From: Nocardia blacklockiae
GTDB lineage: Bacteria; Actinomycetota; Actinomycetes; Mycobacteriales; Mycobacteriaceae
DNA length: 64,000 nt
Reading direction: 5' to 3'
NCBI RefSeq assembly: GCF_015477355.1
Contig: NZ_JADLRJ010000004.1
Span: 124,001 to 188,000 of the forward strand
In this document: in pieces, positions 18,921-26,427 of the stretch
Numbering within the stretch: the first letter of the stretch is position 1
How the letters are laid out: the number at the start of each line of letters is the position of its first letter
Program-made: the position numbers and the translations under genes
The notes under the pieces: generated by a model
What the model was told of the DNA's origin: nothing
Databases searched by the model: none
What the model saw: only the letters and a program-made list of their open reading frames with translations

Positions 18921-20012
18921 TCAGCCGAGCAGCACCGCGTAACCCGGCTTGATCACCTCGTCGATGATGCGCAGCCGATCCGGGAACGGGATGAACGCCG
19001 ACTTCATCGCGTTGATGGTGAAGCGTTCCAGGTCGCTCCAGCCGTAGTCGAAGGTCTCGACCAGCTTGAGCATCTCCCGGCTCATGTCGGTGTCGCTCAT
19101 CAGGCGGTTGTCGGTGTTGACCGTGACCCGGAAGCGCAGCCGGGCCAGCAGGTCGAACGGGTGCTTCTCCAGTGAGGGCACCGCACCGGTCTGCACGTTG
19201 GACGACGGGCACAGCTCGAGCGGAATCCGCTTGTCCCGCACGTAGTTCGCGACCTGGCCGAGCCGCGGTTCGCCGTCGGAGTCGAAGATGTCGTCGGTGA
19301 TCCGGACGCCGTGGCCCAGCCGGTCGCAGCCGCAGAACGCGACCGCCTCGTGGATGGACGGCAGGCCGAACGCCTCACCGGCGTGGATGGTGACGTGGGC
19401 GCAGTGGGCGTGCATGTACTCGAAGGCGTCGAGGTGCCGGCTGGGCGGGTAGCCGGCCTCGGCGCCCGCGATGTCGAAGCCGCCGACGCCGCGGTCGCGG
19501 AAGCGCACCGCCAATTCGGCGATCTCCAGCGATCGGGCGGCGTGCCGCATGGCCGTGAGCAGGCAGGTCACCCGGATCGGCGTACCGGCCTCGGTGGCCA
19601 GGGCGGTGCCCTCGGCGAATCCGGCCAAGGTGTGCTCGACCACCTCGTCCAGGGTCAGGCCGCGTTCCAGGTGCTGTTCGGGCGCGAAGCGCACCTCGGC
19701 GTAGACCACCCCGTCGGCGGCCAGGTCGAGGGCGCATTCGCGGGCCACCCGCCGCAGCCCCTCGGGCGTCTGCATCACCGCGACGGTGTGGGCGAAGGTT
19801 TCCAGATAGCGCTCGAGCGATCCGCTGTCGGCGGCATCGCGGAACCACTGGCCCAGGGCATCGGCATCGTGTGCCGGTAGCTGGTCGTAGCCGCAGTCGG
19901 TGGCCAGCTCGAGCACGGTGGCCGGGCGCAGCCCACCGTCGAGATGATCGTGCAGCACGGCCTTCGGGGCCTGGCGGATCGAGGCAAGGGTCAAAGGCAT
20001 CGGTCCAGTCAT
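18921..20012 (-). CDS. add: adenosine deaminase
   Basis: A 363-residue zinc hydrolase deaminating (deoxy)adenosine to (deoxy)inosine, the PNP substrate. Motifs in order are LHDHLDGG (zinc His pair, about residues 21-23), TIHAGEAFG (zinc His and catalytic Glu region), [21 protein letters not shown] and VNTDNRLMS (zinc Asp). Full family length. It matches Rv3313c. With deoA and cdd it covers purine and pyrimidine salvage. Confidence 0.96.
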   Translation of the reverse strand: MTGPMPLTLASIRQAPKAVLHDHLDGGLRPATVLELATDCGYDQLPAHDADALGQWFRDAADSGSLERYLETFAHTVAVMQTPEGLRRVARECALDLAADGVVYAEVRFAPEQHLERGLTLDEVVEHTLAGFAEGTALATEAGTPIRVTCLLTAMRHAARSLEIAELAVRFRDRGVGGFDIAGAEAGYPPSRHLDAFEYMHAHCAHVTIHAGEAFGLPSIHEAVAFCGCDRLGHGVRITDDIFDSDGEPRLGQVANYVRDKRIPLELCPSSNVQTGAVPSLEKHPFDLLARLRFRVTVNTDNRLMSDTDMSREMLKLVETFDYGWSDLERFTINAMKSAFIPFPDRLRIIDEVIKPGYAVLLG

Positions 20013-20131
20013 GTACCGACGCTATCCGTATCGGCCGGGTTCCGCAGCGGACTGCGCGTGTGTCCATCCGCTCGCTGGCATGTCGTAGCCGGAATGTCGC
20101 CCGCGTGTCGAGGAAGTGACGATTCGCGCGG

Positions 20132-20635
20132 TCAGTACTTCGCCATCAGATAGGACCCGGCGACGAGCAGGACGCAGCCCGCCAGACGCCGGGGACCGAG
20201 GCGGCGGCGCGGGAACCCCATCACGCCGAAGTGGTCCATGGCGGTCGCCAGCAGCATCTGCCCCGCGATGATCAGCGCGTTGAAAGTGCTGACCCCGACG
20301 CTCGAGGCGACGGTGATCATCGCGAAAATGGCCGCGCCGCCGGTCAATCCGCCGAACGGCGCCCACGGTGGCATCGCGCGCAGGTCCGCCCGCGACGGCC
20401 AGTGCCGCCGCGTCGATCGCGCCGAGGTGACGGCGAAGACGAGGCCGACGCCCGCGAGCGCCACCGCGTAGGAGATCACGCCGCACAGGAACACGTTGTG
20501 CAGGGACAGTTTCAGCGAGTTCTGGCAGCCCGCCTCCACCGAGCGCAGCGCGCCGCCGACGAGCATGAAGACGAAGACCAGGATCATGAGGCGGCGCGGG
20601 AGCGAGGCCCGGCCGGTGGTGGTCGGGGCGGTCAT
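20132..20635 (-). CDS. DMT-type small transporter subunit (DUF606/YdcZ family), second of a pair
   Basis: A 167-residue, about five-helix membrane protein with the family segments GGALRSVEAGCQNSLK and PPWAPFGGLTGGAAIFAMIT. It overlaps its paralogue by ATGA (20632-20635). Each is half the size of a classical ten-helix DMT carrier, so the two probably form a heterodimer. Substrate unknown. Confidence 0.78.
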   Translation of the reverse strand: MTAPTTTGRASLPRRLMILVFVFMLVGGALRSVEAGCQNSLKLSLHNVFLCGVISYAVALAGVGLVFAVTSARSTRRHWPSRADLRAMPPWAPFGGLTGGAAIFAMITVASSVGVSTFNALIIAGQMLLATAMDHFGVMGFPRRRLGPRRLAGCVLLVAGSYLMAKY

Positions 20636-21192
20636 CGCACGCCCTCCCCCGCGAGCACCGCGGTCCGCGGTTCGGGTTGTGTCACACCGGATTCGCTGGC
20701 CATGAGGTAGACCGCCGCGGTGATCAGCACGGCGGCCAGCAGGCGCGGCGCCGTCACCTCCCGCACCTCGAAACCCATCAGGCCCAGGTCGTCCATGACC
20801 AGCGCGACCAGCATCTCGCTCACGATCACGACGGCATTGAAGGTCGCGACCCCGACGTACTTGGCGACGGTGATCATCCCGATCACCGCGACGCCGCCGA
20901 TCAGGCCGCCGAACGGCGCCCACCACGGCATCGCCCGCACGTCGGCGAGCGTGGGCCAGGGCGTCTTCGCGACCACGACGGAGACCGCCAGGAACACCGA
21001 GAACCCGAGCAGCGCGACGGCGTAGGACACCACCGCGCACAGCCAGAGGTTCTTCACATGGATCTGCTGCGTGTTCTGACACCCGACCTCGACGGACCGC
21101 AGTCCGCCCGCGGCCAGGATGAACAGGAAGACCAGCCCCAGAGCGACTACACCCACAAGCACACGTCCTTCGGTCGAGCGGCGGTGTGACAT
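20632..21192 (-). CDS. DMT-type small transporter subunit (DUF606/YdcZ family), first of a pair
   Basis: A 186-residue membrane protein with about five helices. AAGGLRSVEVGCQNTQQ and MPWWAPFGGLIGGVAVIGMIT align directly with the following gene, showing tandem duplication. No Shine-Dalgarno precedes the ATG at 21192. Instead a CCGTTA/TAACGG palindrome lies 11-24 nt upstream, so the mRNA may be leaderless or very short-leadered and repressor-controlled. An in-frame GTG at 21219 would put the palindrome inside the gene and is less likely. Confidence 0.75.
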   Translation of the reverse strand: MSHRRSTEGRVLVGVVALGLVFLFILAAGGLRSVEVGCQNTQQIHVKNLWLCAVVSYAVALLGFSVFLAVSVVVAKTPWPTLADVRAMPWWAPFGGLIGGVAVIGMITVAKYVGVATFNAVVIVSEMLVALVMDDLGLMGFEVREVTAPRLLAAVLITAAVYLMASESGVTQPEPRTAVLAGEGVR

Positions 21193-21202
21193 GAATAATG
21201 TA

Positions 21203-21216
21203 CCGTTAAATAACGG
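21203..21216. promoter_or_regulatory. operator-like palindrome CCGTTAAATAACGG
   Basis: Perfect 6-2-6 inverted repeat in the short gap between the transporter gene at 21248 and the DUF606 pair. It lies 11-24 nt before the first DUF606 ATG, where it would overlap the promoter. No regulator gene is adjacent, so the binding protein is unknown. Confidence 0.55.
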
Positions 21217-21247
21217 CACGTTGAATAGGTATCGCCGTTTCGGCTGA

Positions 21248-22498
21248 TCAGGCCACGAACAGCAGAGCCGCTACGGCCCCGGCGGTCGCGGTGACCGCGA
21301 GCAGACAGCCGCTGACGACGAAGCGGCCCATCGGCACCCGCACGCCGTGGGTGCGGCAGAACTCCAGGCACAGCAGTGTCGCCAGCGATGCCCACGGCGT
21401 CACGATCGAGCCGATGTTGGTGCCGATCAGCAGGGCGAGCAGCTGGTCGCGGTGGCCCGGCGCGATCACCGCCTCGCCGGCGGTGTAGGCCGGAAGGTTG
21501 TTGGCCGCGTTGGACAGTCCGACGCCCGCCGCGGCGGCGCGGAACGCTCCGGCCGCGCCCGCGTCGTCGCCAATCAGGGTGTGCATCAGCGGCGAGAGTC
21601 CGAGGCGGCCCAGGGTCGGCACCACCAGGAACAGGCCGACCACGAAGACCAGGAGCCGCCACGGGAACAGCGACAGCCGCAACGACTTCCGGTCGAACAC
21701 CGCGAACGCGGCGACCGCGCACAGGGCGGCCGCCAGCGCGGCGATCCCGATCGCATCGCCGAGCACCGGAATCGCGGCGATGAACAGTAGGCAGGCCGCA
21801 CCGGTGAGCCAGAGCAGCGCGCGCTCGCGGCGGTCGGCGATCCGGATCGGGTCGGGCGGCAGGTAGCGGTCCACGCCGCGGCGACCGCGCCGCCAGTACC
21901 AGACCCACAGCCACAGCATGGTCGCCGCGAGCGAGACCAGCTGCGGCAGCCACATGCGCGCCGCGAACTCCGTGCCGCTCAGGCCGACTCGTTCGGCGGC
22001 CAGCAGGTTGGTCAGGTTCGACACCGGCAGCAGCAGGCTCGCGGTGTTGGCCAGCCACACGGTCGTCATGGCCAGCGGCAGCGCCGGAATGCGCGCGGGG
22101 ACCGCCAAGGCCAGCAGCACCGGCGTGAGCAGCACGGCGGTGGTGTCGAGATTCAGCAGGATCGTCGTCGCGGCCGCGAAGGCCACGCACAGCACGAACA
22201 GCGCCCAGTACCGCCCGCGCCCGACGATCGCCAGGCGATACGCGATCACATCGAAAACCTTCGCCCGCCGAGCCAACTCCGCGAGCACCACCACACTCCC
22301 GAGAAACAGCAGCAGCGGCCCGATCCGCCGCATGTTCGCCGCCGCATCCGCCCGCGGCAACAACCCCGTCACCACACACAGCACCCCGGCCACCAGCAAC
22401 CCCACCCGCACCCCATCGAGCACACGCGCCCCACGCCCCGCCGACTCCCCCTCAGCAGGCGCGGACTCCACAGACGCAGTACCCAATCCCTCCGACAC
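21248..22498 (-). CDS. ArsB/NhaD-type ion transporter (SLC13/IT superfamily)
   Basis: A 416-residue integral membrane protein with about 11 helices. The SNLTNLLAAERVGLSGTEFA loop and the second-half pseudo-repeat GLSNAANNLPAYTAGEAVIA with TNIGSIVTPWASLATLL are typical of the ArsB/CitT ion-transporter fold. Likely substrates are an oxyanion such as arsenite, an organic anion, or sodium/proton exchange; the sequence does not decide. The GTG at 22498 is chosen as the first start after the repeat-rich upstream DNA. No arsR or arsC is nearby, which weakens an arsenic role. Confidence 0.78.
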   Translation of the reverse strand: MSEGLGTASVESAPAEGESAGRGARVLDGVRVGLLVAGVLCVVTGLLPRADAAANMRRIGPLLLFLGSVVVLAELARRAKVFDVIAYRLAIVGRGRYWALFVLCVAFAAATTILLNLDTTAVLLTPVLLALAVPARIPALPLAMTTVWLANTASLLLPVSNLTNLLAAERVGLSGTEFAARMWLPQLVSLAATMLWLWVWYWRRGRRGVDRYLPPDPIRIADRRERALLWLTGAACLLFIAAIPVLGDAIGIAALAAALCAVAAFAVFDRKSLRLSLFPWRLLVFVVGLFLVVPTLGRLGLSPLMHTLIGDDAGAAGAFRAAAAGVGLSNAANNLPAYTAGEAVIAPGHRDQLLALLIGTNIGSIVTPWASLATLLCLEFCRTHGVRVPMGRFVVSGCLLAVTATAGAVAALLFVA

Positions 22499-22927
22499 GC
22501 GCCCATCATCCCAGCCACCCCACCCCCGATTCCTGCGCCTGGGGAGCCCGGCCCCGCACCACAGAACCCCCACGTGCAACTGACGGCCACGTCACGCCAC
22601 ATCCCCCCGACATGCCGACAGGCCTACGACCACCGTTATCCAGGCCGGGCCCACGGCCACCCGCCATCCGGCAGGGCCCACGGACACCCCGCGATCCCAG
22701 CGGAGTCCACGGGCACCCCGCGATCCCAGCGGAGTCCACGGACACCTCGTGATCCCGGCGGAGTCCACGGACACCTCGTGATCCCGGCGGAGTCCACGGC
22801 CATCCGTCATCCCGGCGGAGTCCACGGCCATCCGTCATCCCGGCGGAGTCCACGGCTATTCGTCATCCCGGCATGCTTTCGGCCGGGATCCACTTGCCAC
22901 GCAACCGACTCGAAGAGACCCGAAGGG
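22499..22927. other. 429-bp intergenic region holding a tandem array
   Basis: No gene is supported here. Open frames through it on both strands are repeats of Pro/Arg/Gly codons produced by the tandem array at 22651-22889. The array and a terminal hairpin fill its middle; the flanks show nothing recognisable. Confidence 0.6.
22651..22889. repeat. tandem array of 28-29-bp units ending in a REP-like hairpin
   Basis: The CCACGG element recurs at 22651, 22678, 22707, 22736, 22765, 22794, 22822 and 22850, with periods of 27, 29, 29, 29, 29, 28 and 28 bp. Later units read GAGTCCACGG then a short variable part then ATCCCGGCG. The last unit passes into a hairpin with arms ATCCCGGC (22865-22872) and GCCGGGAT (22882-22889) around a 9-nt loop. 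Units abut with no unique spacers, so this is not CRISPR. It looks like a REP/ERIC-type palindrome whose left arm has been amplified. Confidence 0.8.
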
Positions 22928-24220
22928 TCAGGGCACGATGCGGTCCAGGACGAGTGGGGTGGGGGCAGGCGCCTCGGGGCCGATGTCGTGGCCCGCGCGG
23001 AGGGTGTCCAGGGCTATGGGAATCGCCTCAGGCGTATCCGTATGCAGCGTGAACAGCGGCTGCCCCGCGGTCACCGCGTCCCCCGGCTTGGCATGCATCT
23101 CGACCCCCGCCCCGAACTGCACCGGGTCACCCTGCCGGGCGCGGCCCGCGCCGAGGCGCCACGCGGCCAGCCCGACGGCCATCGCGTCGAGGCGAGTCAG
23201 CGTGCCGGACCGCTCGGCGGGCACCGTCTCGGCGTGTTTCGCGCGGGGCAGCGGCGCGTCGGGGTCGCCGCCCTGTGCCGCGATCATCGCCCGCCAGTGG
23301 TCCATGGCCCGGCCGTCGGCGAGCGCGTCGGCGGGGTCCACCTCGTGAATCCCCGCCTGCGCCAGCATCTCCCGGGCCAGCGCGAGGGTCAGCTCCACGA
23401 CGTCGCCCGGACCGCCCCCGGCCAGCACCTCGACGGCCTCCGCCACCTCGAGCGCGTTCCCGGCGGTGCGGCCGAGCGGGGTGTCCATCGCGGTCAGGAG
23501 CGCGACCGTGCGCACGCCCGCGTCGGCGCCCAGTTCGACCATGGCCGTGGCCAATTCGCGGGCGGAGTCGAGGTCTTTCATGAACGCGCCGCCGCCGACC
23601 TTCACGTCCAGCACCAGCGCCGCGGTGCCCTCCGCGATCTTCTTGCTCATGATCGAACTGGCGATCAGCGGCACCGATTCCACCGTGCCGGTCACGTCGC
23701 GCAGCGCGTAGAGCCGCTTGTCGGCCGGGGCGAGATCCGCCCCGGCGGCGCACACCACCGCGCCGATCTTCGGATCCGCCGTCATCTCCCGCATCAGCGG
23801 CAGCGGCACGTCCGCACGCCAGCCGGGGATCGATTCGAGCTTGTCCAAGGTGCCGCCGGTGTGGCCGAGCCCGCGGCCGGACAGCTGCGGAACGGCCGCG
23901 CCGCAGGCGGCGACGAGCGGCGCCAGCGGCAGCGTGATCTTGTCCCCCACCCCGCCCGTGGAGTGCTTGTCGACGGTCGGCCGGGGCAGGTCGGTGAAAT
24001 CCAGCCGCCGGCCGGAGTCGATCATCGCCCGGGTCCACCGCGCGATCTCCCGCCGCGTCATCCCGCGTAGCAGGATCGCCATCGCCAGCGCCGACATCTG
24101 CTCGTCGGCCACCTCGCCGCGAGTGAAAGCGTCCACCACCCAGTCGATCTGGTCGTCGCCGAGTTCTGCCCCGTCCCGTTTGGCCGCGATCACCGACACC
24201 GCCGAATGCGCACTCACCAT
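22928..24220 (-). CDS. deoA: thymidine phosphorylase
   Basis: A 430-residue enzyme splitting thymidine or deoxyuridine to base and deoxyribose 1-phosphate. It contains the family signature SGRGLGHTGGTLDKLE, the phosphate loop KHSTGGVGDK, SKKIAEGTAALVLDVK and a C-terminal domain with MHAKPGDAVTAGQPLF. Length is typical. It matches Rv3314c between add and cdd. The ATG at 24220 has GGAGG 8 nt upstream. It is probably not co-transcribed with the downstream transporter, since the repeat array separates them. Confidence 0.95.
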   Translation of the reverse strand: MVSAHSAVSVIAAKRDGAELGDDQIDWVVDAFTRGEVADEQMSALAMAILLRGMTRREIARWTRAMIDSGRRLDFTDLPRPTVDKHSTGGVGDKITLPLAPLVAACGAAVPQLSGRGLGHTGGTLDKLESIPGWRADVPLPLMREMTADPKIGAVVCAAGADLAPADKRLYALRDVTGTVESVPLIASSIMSKKIAEGTAALVLDVKVGGGAFMKDLDSARELATAMVELGADAGVRTVALLTAMDTPLGRTAGNALEVAEAVEVLAGGGPGDVVELTLALAREMLAQAGIHEVDPADALADGRAMDHWRAMIAAQGGDPDAPLPRAKHAETVPAERSGTLTRLDAMAVGLAAWRLGAGRARQGDPVQFGAGVEMHAKPGDAVTAGQPLFTLHTDTPEAIPIALDTLRAGHDIGPEAPAPTPLVLDRIVP

Positions 24221-24394
24221 GGCGACAGCCTCCCAGAACCGGCCGCCCGGCGCAGCCCTGACCGGCATGAATACGGTGCGGGAACCTGCAGGGGGTGCGT
24301 GAACCCGAACCGTCGGCCACGTCGCCGCCGACACGCGGGGAGCACCACCGCGCTGCGGTAGCGTCGCCTCCATCGACGACGACAGGGGGGCGAC

Positions 24395-24667
24395 GTGAGC
24401 GAGACGGGATGGGATCCCCGGATGCGGGGTCTGGAGGGGCGAGTCACCGATATCGAGGAGAGCTACGGCGCATCGATTCTCCGGCTGAGCCGTGATGTCG
24501 TCGGCCTGAAGCTCGCCAACGGCCGGCTCTTCGACGGCATGAACGCGCTCGGCTCGGGCATGGCCCGGATGATGACGCACATGGGCCTGGCACCCATCGA
24601 GGTGCCGGTGGTCGTCGCGCCCACCGAGTCGGAGATCGACGCCGCCTTCGAGCACGAGAACTCCTGA
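24395..24667 (+). CDS. small coiled-coil hypothetical protein
   Basis: A 90-residue acidic protein starting at GTG 24395, four nt after a GGGGGG ribosome-binding site. Residues 8-50 form a heptad-like helix (LEGRVTDIEESYGASILRLS and onward) and the rest is flexible, ending FEHENS. It stands alone, divergent from deoA and convergent with cdd. Function unknown; codon use matches the neighbouring genes, supporting a real gene. Confidence 0.5.
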   Translation: MSETGWDPRMRGLEGRVTDIEESYGASILRLSRDVVGLKLANGRLFDGMNALGSGMARMMTHMGLAPIEVPVVVAPTESEIDAAFEHENS

Positions 24668-24831
24668 TGTACCCGGCTCTCGCACCCACACAGCCCCGTA
24701 AGCCGTTGGCGCACTACGTAATTCCCAGCGAAACGCCGCGCGTTCGGCACCTGCAGAGCGCTTCGATCACTCCGCCTCGCGAGCCGCGAACGCCCGGAAA
24801 AGTAGCCGAATCCTCGCCGGCGTGCCGAACT

Positions 24832-25239
24832 TCACATATCCCGCTGCCCGGCCGCCAAATCATCGGGCCCGAAGGCATCGGGCAGCAAACTGCCGAGCGG
24901 CTTCGGCCCGTCGCGATGGTCCACCAGCATTTCCGCTCCTCCGTGCTCGTAGAGCACCTGCCGGCAGCGCCCGCACGGCATCAGAATCGCGCGGCGGGAA
25001 TCGCACACGGCAACCGCCAGCAACCGCCCGCCGCCGGTCGCGCAAAAGTTACCCACGAGTACACATTCGGCACAGAGGCCGAGTCCATGTGAGACATTCT
25101 CCACATTGCAGCCACGCACAATTCGCCCGTCACCGGTGAGAGCAGCGGCCCCGACCGGGAACCGCGAGTACGGCGCATACGCATTCCGCATAACTTGAAA
25201 TGCGCTGTGGCGCAATGCATTCCAATCAATTTCGGGCAT
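24832..25239 (-). CDS. cdd: cytidine deaminase
   Basis: A 135-residue zinc enzyme converting (deoxy)cytidine to (deoxy)uridine. The zinc sites are LCAEC (Cys ligand with catalytic Glu) and MPCGRCRQVL, the tetrameric Cdd type. YAPYSRFPVGAAAL is the N-terminal signature and GCNVENVSHG the substrate loop. The ATG at 25239 has GGAGG 5 nt upstream. It matches Rv3315c. GC content is somewhat lower than in the neighbouring genes. Confidence 0.95.
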   Translation of the reverse strand: MPEIDWNALRHSAFQVMRNAYAPYSRFPVGAAALTGDGRIVRGCNVENVSHGLGLCAECVLVGNFCATGGGRLLAVAVCDSRRAILMPCGRCRQVLYEHGGAEMLVDHRDGPKPLGSLLPDAFGPDDLAAGQRDM

Positions 25240-25574
25240 ATCGGACCTCCGCTCGAACGTGCCGGACACGACCGTAGGAATGGCATTGCGAACCCGTCAA
25301 TTCATCAGGCAAGGCAAACCTAACTCATTGATTTTCAGGCCAACGAGCGGCACGCCGAATTAGTTCCGTCATTCCCCGGGGATTAGAGTTCGAGACAGAT
25401 CGGTTCAGGTTCCCGGCGGCGGGCCGGCCACCGCCTCCGGGGAGTCGGCCCCGGGCACGAGCTGGTGTTTTCCAGATCCAACGGCTCACAAGCCCGCGCG
25501 CCGAACACCGCGACGGGTCCAGACTTGCCGGCTCGCCGGCGTGTCCATCAACGACGTTGGAGGCACCGCACTCT
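25240..25574. other. 335-bp divergent intergenic region, cdd/sdhC
   Basis: This gap must contain the promoters of cdd and sdhCDAB. I see one IdeR/DtxR-like sequence (25305-25323) and a GGAGG before sdhC at 25558-25562. No coding frame here is supported. Confidence 0.6.
25305..25323. promoter_or_regulatory. candidate IdeR/DtxR iron box
   Basis: TCAGGCAAGGCAAACCTAA matches the 19-bp IdeR/DtxR consensus TTAGGTTAGGCTAACCTAA at 15 of 19 positions; the right half is the better half-site. It lies 66 bp upstream of cdd and about 250 bp upstream of sdhC. Iron control of the Fe-S-containing succinate dehydrogenase would make sense, but binding is inferred only from this match. Confidence 0.4.
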
Positions 25575-25976
25575 ATGACCGCCACACTGGAAGCTCCGGC
25601 ACAGCCGAAGCGGAAGACGCTGTACCGCGGCGACCCGGGCATGTGGTCCTGGGCGCTGCACCGGATCACCGGCGTCACGATCTTCTTCTTCCTGTTCGTC
25701 CACGTGCTCGACACCGCGCTGGTGCGAGTCAGCCCGGACACCTACGACCAGGCGATCGAGACCTACAAGAACCCGCTCGTGGCCCTGATGGAGATGGGCC
25801 TGGTCGTGTGCGTGCTGTTCCACGCGCTCAACGGCATCCGCGTGATACTGGTCGACTTCTGGTCCAAGGGCCCGCGCTTCCAGCGCCAGATGCTCTGGGT
25901 CGTGCTCGCGATCTGGATCCTGGTCGCCGGCGCCGGCGTCGGACGCCAGTTCTTCTACCTGCTGACGGAGCACTGA
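25575..25976 (+). CDS. sdhC: succinate dehydrogenase cytochrome b556 subunit
   Basis: A 133-residue membrane anchor of complex II with three helices. It has the SdhC signature MWSWALHRITGVTIFFFLFVH, whose His/Arg residues contact heme and quinone, and a second conserved segment LFHALNGIRVIL. First gene of sdhCDAB, as in Rv3316. GGAGG lies at 25558-25562, a rather long 12 nt before the ATG. The stop is 2 nt before sdhD. Confidence 0.94.
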   Translation: MTATLEAPAQPKRKTLYRGDPGMWSWALHRITGVTIFFFLFVHVLDTALVRVSPDTYDQAIETYKNPLVALMEMGLVVCVLFHALNGIRVILVDFWSKGPRFQRQMLWVVLAIWILVAGAGVGRQFFYLLTEH

Positions 25977-25978
25977 TC

Positions 25979-26410
25979 ATGAGCGCACCTGTACTGGGCA
26001 AGTCCTACGACATCCCGGCCAGCCTCGACGCCCCGCGCGCGCCGCGCCGCACCATGGGCAACAACTTCGAGAAGTACGCCTGGCTGTTCATGCGCTTCTC
26101 CGGCCTGCTGCTGGTCGTGCTGGTGCTCGGCCACATGTTCATCATGCTGATGATCGACGGCGGCGTGAAGCGGCTGAACTTCGCCTTCGTCGCCGGCCGC
26201 TGGGCCAGCCCGTTCTGGCAGTTCTGGGACCTGACCATGCTGTGGCTGGCCCAGCTGCACGGCGGCAACGGCCTGCGCACGGTCATCGACGACTACTCCC
26301 GCAAGGACTCCACCCGCTTCTGGCTCAAGACCCTGCTGGTGATCTCGATGATCCTGATCATGGGCGTGGGCAGCTACGTCATCTTCACCTTCGACCCCAA
26401 CATCAGTTAG
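25979..26410 (+). CDS. sdhD: succinate dehydrogenase hydrophobic membrane anchor subunit
   Basis: A 143-residue anchor with three helices: FMRFSGLLLVVLVLGHMFIM, the WDLTMLWLAQLHGGNGLRTV region and VISMILIMGVGSYVIF. The histidines in GHMF and QLHG are probable heme-side residues. It begins 2 nt after sdhC and ends 17 nt before sdhA, so it is co-translated. Its N-terminal ~35 residues are cytoplasmic and positively charged. Confidence 0.93.
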   Translation: MSAPVLGKSYDIPASLDAPRAPRRTMGNNFEKYAWLFMRFSGLLLVVLVLGHMFIMLMIDGGVKRLNFAFVAGRWASPFWQFWDLTMLWLAQLHGGNGLRTVIDDYSRKDSTRFWLKTLLVISMILIMGVGSYVIFTFDPNIS

Positions 26411-26427
26411 GAACAGGCCAAATAGCC

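Noticed and set aside
22506-22853. Repetitive 115-codon minus-strand frame over the tandem array
   Set aside because: It only translates the DNA repeat, with no ribosome-binding site and no domain.
22651-22889. Possible CRISPR array
   Set aside because: The 28-29-bp units abut directly with no unique spacers, and no cas genes are present.
25325-25741. 138-codon minus-strand frame across the sdhC start
   Set aside because: Overlaps the sdhC coding start on the opposite strand and shows no plausible start signal or protein features.
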